A program made the translations under genes and the position numbers. A DNA stretch of 10,497 nucleotides from an uncultured Spirochaetales bacterium (GTDB lineage: Bacteria > Spirochaetota > Spirochaetia > Treponematales > Treponemataceae), in the NCBI GenBank assembly GCA_946061495.1, contig CAMGSV010000077.1, positions 1 to 10,497 on the forward strand. The letters are read 5' to 3'. Below the pieces are notes generated by a model that had not been told where the DNA came from, ran no database searches, and saw nothing but the letters and a program-made list of their open reading frames with translations. This document shows positions 7,135 to 10,497 of this stretch, piece by piece (position 1 is the first letter of the stretch; each line of letters begins with the position of its first letter).

Positions 7135-8082
7135 CTATTTCAGCAGACGGTTTAGCAGCTGATCCTTCTGCCGCCAGTTCTTGCTGACCTTCACCTGCAG
7201 GTCCAGGTCGATGCGGTAGGAGAAAATTCTACGCAGAGCCTTGATGGACTCCACCCGGATGGTCTTGATCATGGTGGCACCCTTGCCGATGACCATGCCC
7301 TTCTGGCTTTCTCGCTCCACACAGAGGAAGGCCCGCACCCACAGCTCCTTGCCGTTCTTGCGCCACTCCATGTCGGAGATGTCCACATAGATGGCGTGGG
7401 GCAGCTCGTCATGGAGGCGGTTTATGGCCTGCTCCCGGATGATTTCTGCAATGCGGAAGTCCACCTCCTGGTCGGTGTAGTATTCCTCTGGGTACAGCTG
7501 CTCTCCTTCAGGGGAAAGGCTGTAGAGGGCTTGGAGCACCTGGTTGATGTTGGTGTCCTTTTCGGCGGAAATGTCGATGACGCGGCTGGATTCCAGCTGG
7601 GGGAAGGTGGTGGCCAGGAAGGTGCGCGCCAAGGCCACTCTGGCGTCGGGGGAGTCTATCTTGTTGACAGCTACCACCGTCTTGCGGAGGTGGGGTGCCA
7701 CCAGGGCGGCGGTGAGTTCCTCCTCCTTGCCAGGGGAGCGGGTGGAGTCGATGATGTAGAGGATGGCATCTGCACTGTCCAGCTGCTCGGCGGCGATTCC
7801 CTTGAGCCGCAGGTTCAGCTTCTTGTCGGAGTCGTGGTAGCCGGGAGTGTCCACAAAAACCAGCTGTCCTAAGGAGGTGTTGACGATTCCCCGCACCGCA
7901 TTGCGTGTCGTTTGGGGAACGGGGGACACAATGGAGATTTTTTCTCCGCTGGCCGTGTTCAAAAAGGTGGACTTGCCCGCCGAGGGCCGCCCCACAATAG
8001 CAACCACCGCCGTCTTGGGTCCGATGGACGGCTCTATAGATGGAATCTCATCTTGCTGTTGGATCTTGTTTGCATCATTCAC
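7135..8082 (-). CDS. era: GTPase Era
   Basis: Essential GTPase that binds 16S rRNA and helps 30S subunit maturation. The 315 residues carry G1 GRPSAGKST (31-39), G2 threonines in PQTTRN (56-61), G3 DTPG (78-81), G4 NKID (140-143), G5 SAE (172-174), and a C-terminal KH domain with the GKGA loop (266-269). The P-loop has Ser-Ala where most Era proteins have Asn-Val. With YYTDQE (201-206) this is what I recall from spirochaete Era. A polar extension of about 23 residues precedes the G domain. The start is a GTG; no ATG or TTG start occurs in frame before the G domain. No Shine-Dalgarno sequence precedes it, but a -10 box ends six bases upstream, suggesting a leaderless transcript. It is followed 40 bases later by the DUF4230-like gene. 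Confidence 0.95.
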   Translation of the reverse strand: MNDANKIQQQDEIPSIEPSIGPKTAVVAIVGRPSAGKSTFLNTASGEKISIVSPVPQTTRNAVRGIVNTSLGQLVFVDTPGYHDSDKKLNLRLKGIAAEQLDSADAILYIIDSTRSPGKEEELTAALVAPHLRKTVVAVNKIDSPDARVALARTFLATTFPQLESSRVIDISAEKDTNINQVLQALYSLSPEGEQLYPEEYYTDQEVDFRIAEIIREQAINRLHDELPHAIYVDISDMEWRKNGKELWVRAFLCVERESQKGMVIGKGATMIKTIRVESIKALRRIFSYRIDLDLQVKVSKNWRQKDQLLNRLLK

Positions 8083-8088
8083 GGGTGC

Positions 8089-8097
8089 AGTATACCA
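8089..8097 (-). promoter_or_regulatory. Predicted extended -10 box of era
   Basis: On the minus strand, TGGTATACT (8097 to 8089) matches an extended -10 (TGnTATAAT) at all but one base. The six bases GCACCC then separate it from the GTG start of era at 8082, which places transcription start at the start codon. The -35 region at 17 bases (TTTCCC) is poor, which an extended -10 can tolerate. Confidence 0.5.
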
Positions 8098-8207
8098 CAG
8101 GGAAATGAAATGGGAAAGGGGCGGGGATGGGGGAGGCCCTTGCAGGTTTGTGTTTCTTCATTTCTTCCGATATATGGAATATGAATCAGGAGCATTTTGA
8201 TAGAGCC

Positions 8208-9104
8208 ATGCCATTTTCTTCTTTTTCTTGTGCCATGGAGCAGTTGGGGCTTGCCAAGGTTGTTGCTGCTCGTCCCATGATTGGTGGGGACATCAATCAC
8301 GCCTACAAGCTTGAGTTGGCTGACGGGGCTTCCATCTTTATGAAGGCAAACTCTCGTGGCAATGCCGATTTTTTTCGGGCAGAGGTGGCGGGATTGGAGG
8401 CCATCGCCTCCCTCAAGATTTTGTCGGTGCCAAGGATTCTTGCCTGGGGAGTGGATGAGGGAGGTGAGAATCCCCTCCGTGGCCCCTGCTCCTTTTTGCT
8501 GTTGGAATTTCTGCCGCCTACAGCCAAGGCTCCCAACTACTGGGAGGAGTTGGGCCGTAACCTCGCCCGTCTGCACCTGGCAGATTGCAGCTCCATCGTG
8601 GATGGGTTTGGTTTTCCTACGGACAATTACATCGGGGCCACGCCGCAACGGAACCGAGTGACTGCTTCTTGGGTGGAGTTCTTCCGGGAGTGCAGGCTGC
8701 GGCCTCAGTTCCAGATGGCGGTGGGCCACTTTACCCGGGGGCAGCTGGAGGTTGCGGAAAAGGTGATGGGTCGCCTGGAGGAATTCCTTCCTGAGCCGGA
8801 AAAGCCCTCTCTGCTCCATGGAGACCTGTGGGGTGGAAATGTCCATACCGGGGGAGACGGACAGGCCTGGCTCATCGATCCCGCCGCCTATTGCGGCCAC
8901 TGGGAGGCTGACCTGGCCATGACCCGGCTTTTCGGGGGCTTTCCCCGCAAGTTCTATGAAAGCTACCATCAGGTGAACCCCATCCCTCCAGGCTTTTCCC
9001 GCCGCTTGGATCTGTACAACCTCTACCACCTGCTGAACCACTTGAACCTGTTCGGGTCACGTTATCTTGGACAGGTGCTGGACATGCTGGTGGCCTACAA
9101 ATAA
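8208..9104 (+). CDS. Fructosamine kinase family protein
   Basis: Predicted cytoplasmic kinase of glycated amines (fructosamine/ketosamine-3-kinase family), which phosphorylates sugar adducts so that they come off. The fold is protein-kinase-like. From the ATG at 8208 (298 residues): loop GGDINHAY (27-33), ATP-binding lysine in FMKAN (K46), helix-C glutamate E59, catalytic loop HGDLWGGN (204-211, D206), metal-binding IDPA (223-226), then EADLAM (233-238), a family signature. Upstream in-frame ATGs at 8127 and 8181 would add 27 or 9 residues. I prefer 8208 because the distance to GGD and the EQLG at 11-14 agree with my recollection of E. coli YniA, and the longest version overlaps the era promoter. 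An AGGAG lies at 8188-8192, 15 bases away, which is distant. The exact substrate is unknown. Confidence 0.92.
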   Translation: MPFSSFSCAMEQLGLAKVVAARPMIGGDINHAYKLELADGASIFMKANSRGNADFFRAEVAGLEAIASLKILSVPRILAWGVDEGGENPLRGPCSFLLLEFLPPTAKAPNYWEELGRNLARLHLADCSSIVDGFGFPTDNYIGATPQRNRVTASWVEFFRECRLRPQFQMAVGHFTRGQLEVAEKVMGRLEEFLPEPEKPSLLHGDLWGGNVHTGGDGQAWLIDPAAYCGHWEADLAMTRLFGGFPRKFYESYHQVNPIPPGFSRRLDLYNLYHLLNHLNLFGSRYLGQVLDMLVAYK

Positions 9105-9106
9105 AG

Positions 9107-9144
9107 ACGGGGAATCTCACCGCCTGGTGGGCCTCCCCGTTTTC
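9107..9144. terminator. Bidirectional rho-independent terminator
   Basis: A 15-bp stem (9107-9121 with 9126-9140, two mismatched pairs and one G-U pair) has a GCCT loop. Plus-strand output ends in TTTTC (9140-9144), and the minus-strand side reads CTTTATTT. It starts three bases after the kinase stop and lies about 40 bases beyond the stop of the converging chemoreceptor, so it probably serves both. Confidence 0.8.
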
Positions 9145-9181
9145 GCATCGCTTCAAGGCAACAGTGACTTCAGTGCTGGAG

Positions 9182-10497
9182 TTAATGCAGCTTGAACTTT
9201 GCCAGCACCGTGTCCAGTCGTTGAATGGCGGCCCTGGCATGCTCCACCTGGTTTTCCACCGTCTGGTCCGTGGCATCGATTTCCCGAATGCTCTTGTCCA
9301 TGCGGCTCATGCTGGCGGAGACACTGGTGGCGATGTTGTCAAAGTTGCTGGAAGAACGCTGCAGCTCTTCCATGTCGCTGTTGATTTCAGAAGAGGTCTG
9401 CTGGAGCTGGTAGCTGTTGTGGTTGATGTCCTGCAATGCCACCAGAACCTGCTTTGAGGCTTCCTGCTGCTCTGCCATGGCACAGGATACCTCCTGTACA
9501 ATGGTGTTGGTGCTGGAAACCTTTTGGGTAATCTGGGAAAATTCCTGCTGGGATTTGGCGGAGGTGTCTACAACCTGCTGGATGATTTCGGAAATGTCCT
9601 TCAACTCGGCGGATATGGCCTTGGACTGGTCGGCCGCATCCTCCGCCAGCTTGCGGATTTCGTCGGCAACAACGGAAAAGCCCTTTCCTGCATCGCCGGC
9701 GTGGGCAGCCTCAATGGCGGCGTTCATGGCCAAAAGGTTTGTCTGGTCTGCAATCTGGGCAATCACCTCGTTGGCCTCCGCCAGGTGTTGTGACTGCCGG
9801 GCCATGTTGTCCACCTGCTGGGAAACCTCGTCCTGGCGGGTGCGTCCCGTTTCTGTGATGGAGATGAGCTGCTGGTATTCCCGGGTCATCTTCTGCATGG
9901 AGTTGGATACGGAGTTGATGTTCCCCACCATTTCCTCGATGGCGGAGGAGGACTCCAGAATTCCAGCGGTCTGCTGGTTGATGAGACTGTCCAACCCGCC
10001 GATTTTCTTTACGCTGTTCCCAATGATTTGAACCACGTGACGCAGGGCCGTATTCTGCTTGTCCACCTGGCTGTTGACGTTGGAGATGTCCACCGCAATG
10101 AGCTGGGTGGCACTGGTGGCGTCACGGCTGGAGGTGGTGAGGGTGTGGGTGATGTGGTCGATGGCGTTGCTGGAATTCTTCACGTCCATGAGGATGCTCT
10201 GCTGGGTGTCGATGAAGTTGTTCACGTAGCTGCAGAGCTGGCTCACCTCGTCCTTGCTCTTGACCTCTACACGGTAGGTGAGGTCAGCCTGTCCCTCGGC
10301 TCCCTGGAGTTTTTTGAAGGCGGTAATAGCCCGGTTGATGGGCAGCAGAATGTAGGTCTGGAGGATGATGATGGAGGTGATGCCTACCAGCCCTAAGACA
10401 AAGATGGTGGAGCCTACAGACAGCAGAAGTACCTTGGTGGCCACCCCATCGCCTAAGTTCATGCTGTTCAGCTGGCTGGAAAGGAAGATGGTCAGTG
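9182..10497 (-). CDS. Methyl-accepting chemotaxis protein, 5' end cut by window
   Basis: Second membrane chemoreceptor signalling to CheA/CheW. The frame stays open to the right edge: 11 codons precede the ATG at 10462, reading LTIFLSSQLNS, so that ATG is probably internal and the sensor domain lies outside the window. From it, residues about 11-40 are the second membrane helix, 41-95 the HAMP domain, and the rest the signalling coiled coil with the tip QTNLLAMNAAIEAAHAG (240-256). It aligns with the left-edge receptor without a gap from HAMP to near the C-terminus (constant offset of 250 residues), differing only in the last residues (KFKLH against KFKLEE). No CheR/CheB docking pentapeptide is present. 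The two genes point toward each other across the window. The terminator at 9107-9140 lies downstream. Confidence 0.95.
   Translation of the reverse strand, partial: LTIFLSSQLNSMNLGDGVATKVLLLSVGSTIFVLGLVGITSIIILQTYILLPINRAITAFKKLQGAEGQADLTYRVEVKSKDEVSQLCSYVNNFIDTQQSILMDVKNSSNAIDHITHTLTTSSRDATSATQLIAVDISNVNSQVDKQNTALRHVVQIIGNSVKKIGGLDSLINQQTAGILESSSAIEEMVGNINSVSNSMQKMTREYQQLISITETGRTRQDEVSQQVDNMARQSQHLAEANEVIAQIADQTNLLAMNAAIEAAHAGDAGKGFSVVADEIRKLAEDAADQSKAISAELKDISEIIQQVVDTSAKSQQEFSQITQKVSSTNTIVQEVSCAMAEQQEASKQVLVALQDINHNSYQLQQTSSEINSDMEELQRSSSNFDNIATSVSASMSRMDKSIREIDATDQTVENQVEHARAAIQRLDTVLAKFKLH

Noticed and set aside
8197..8280. Possible short leader peptide starting at TTG after AGGAG upstream of the kinase
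   Set aside because: The spacing from AGGAG to TTG is only four bases, the frame overlaps the kinase coding region out of frame, and the peptide has no runs of regulatory codons.
8079..9041. Minus-strand open frame of 320 codons opposite the fructosamine kinase
   Set aside because: Long but low-information protein (rich in H, G, Q and P), antisense to a gene with complete kinase motifs, and it overlaps the end of era. Treated as a shadow.

Overview
The window most likely comes from a motile spirochaete, probably related to Treponema. It is moderately GC-rich and its third codon positions favour G and C. The main clue is the Era GTPase, whose P-loop reads GRPSAGKST and whose linker carries YYTDQE. 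I recall the same signatures in spirochaete Era (for example Borrelia) and not in the usual GxPNVGKST type. Two long chemoreceptors show that the organism is motile. The taxonomic call rests on recollection and no search was run.

Layout, left to right. A chemoreceptor (+) enters from the left edge and ends at 2037. The gap 2038-2337 holds a coding-like open frame with no start codon, probably the 3' end of a lost gene, and then a strong bidirectional terminator. An NhaC-family Na+/H+ antiporter (-) follows. A 124-base divergent promoter region separates it from a two-gene operon (+): a bifunctional 3-dehydroquinate dehydratase/shikimate dehydrogenase (aroDE fusion) overlapping rpiA by one base. 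This operon meets a convergent minus-strand pair, era followed by a DUF4230-like membrane protein, and the two opposing stop codons share bases. A fructosamine kinase family gene (+) diverges from era and ends at a second bidirectional terminator. A second chemoreceptor (-) runs off the right edge.

How the genes relate. AroDE and RpiA make an operon joining two steps of the shikimate pathway with ribose 5-phosphate isomerisation, which belongs to the pentose-phosphate network that supplies erythrose 4-phosphate. Era (30S maturation) is transcribed with a membrane protein of unknown role. The fructosamine kinase probably repairs or catabolises glycated compounds. The two chemoreceptors are paralogues in opposite orientation, and their cytoplasmic halves align without gaps.

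The most interesting signals are regulatory. aroDE and era each have an extended -10 box (TGGTAGTAT and TGGTATACT) ending exactly six bases before the start codon, with no Shine-Dalgarno sequence, so both may be made as leaderless mRNAs. nhaC has the same type of -10 box but a normal leader and ribosome binding site. Otherwise this is mostly ordinary chromosomal housekeeping DNA. I saw no CRISPR array, insertion sequence, tRNA, rRNA or defence system.
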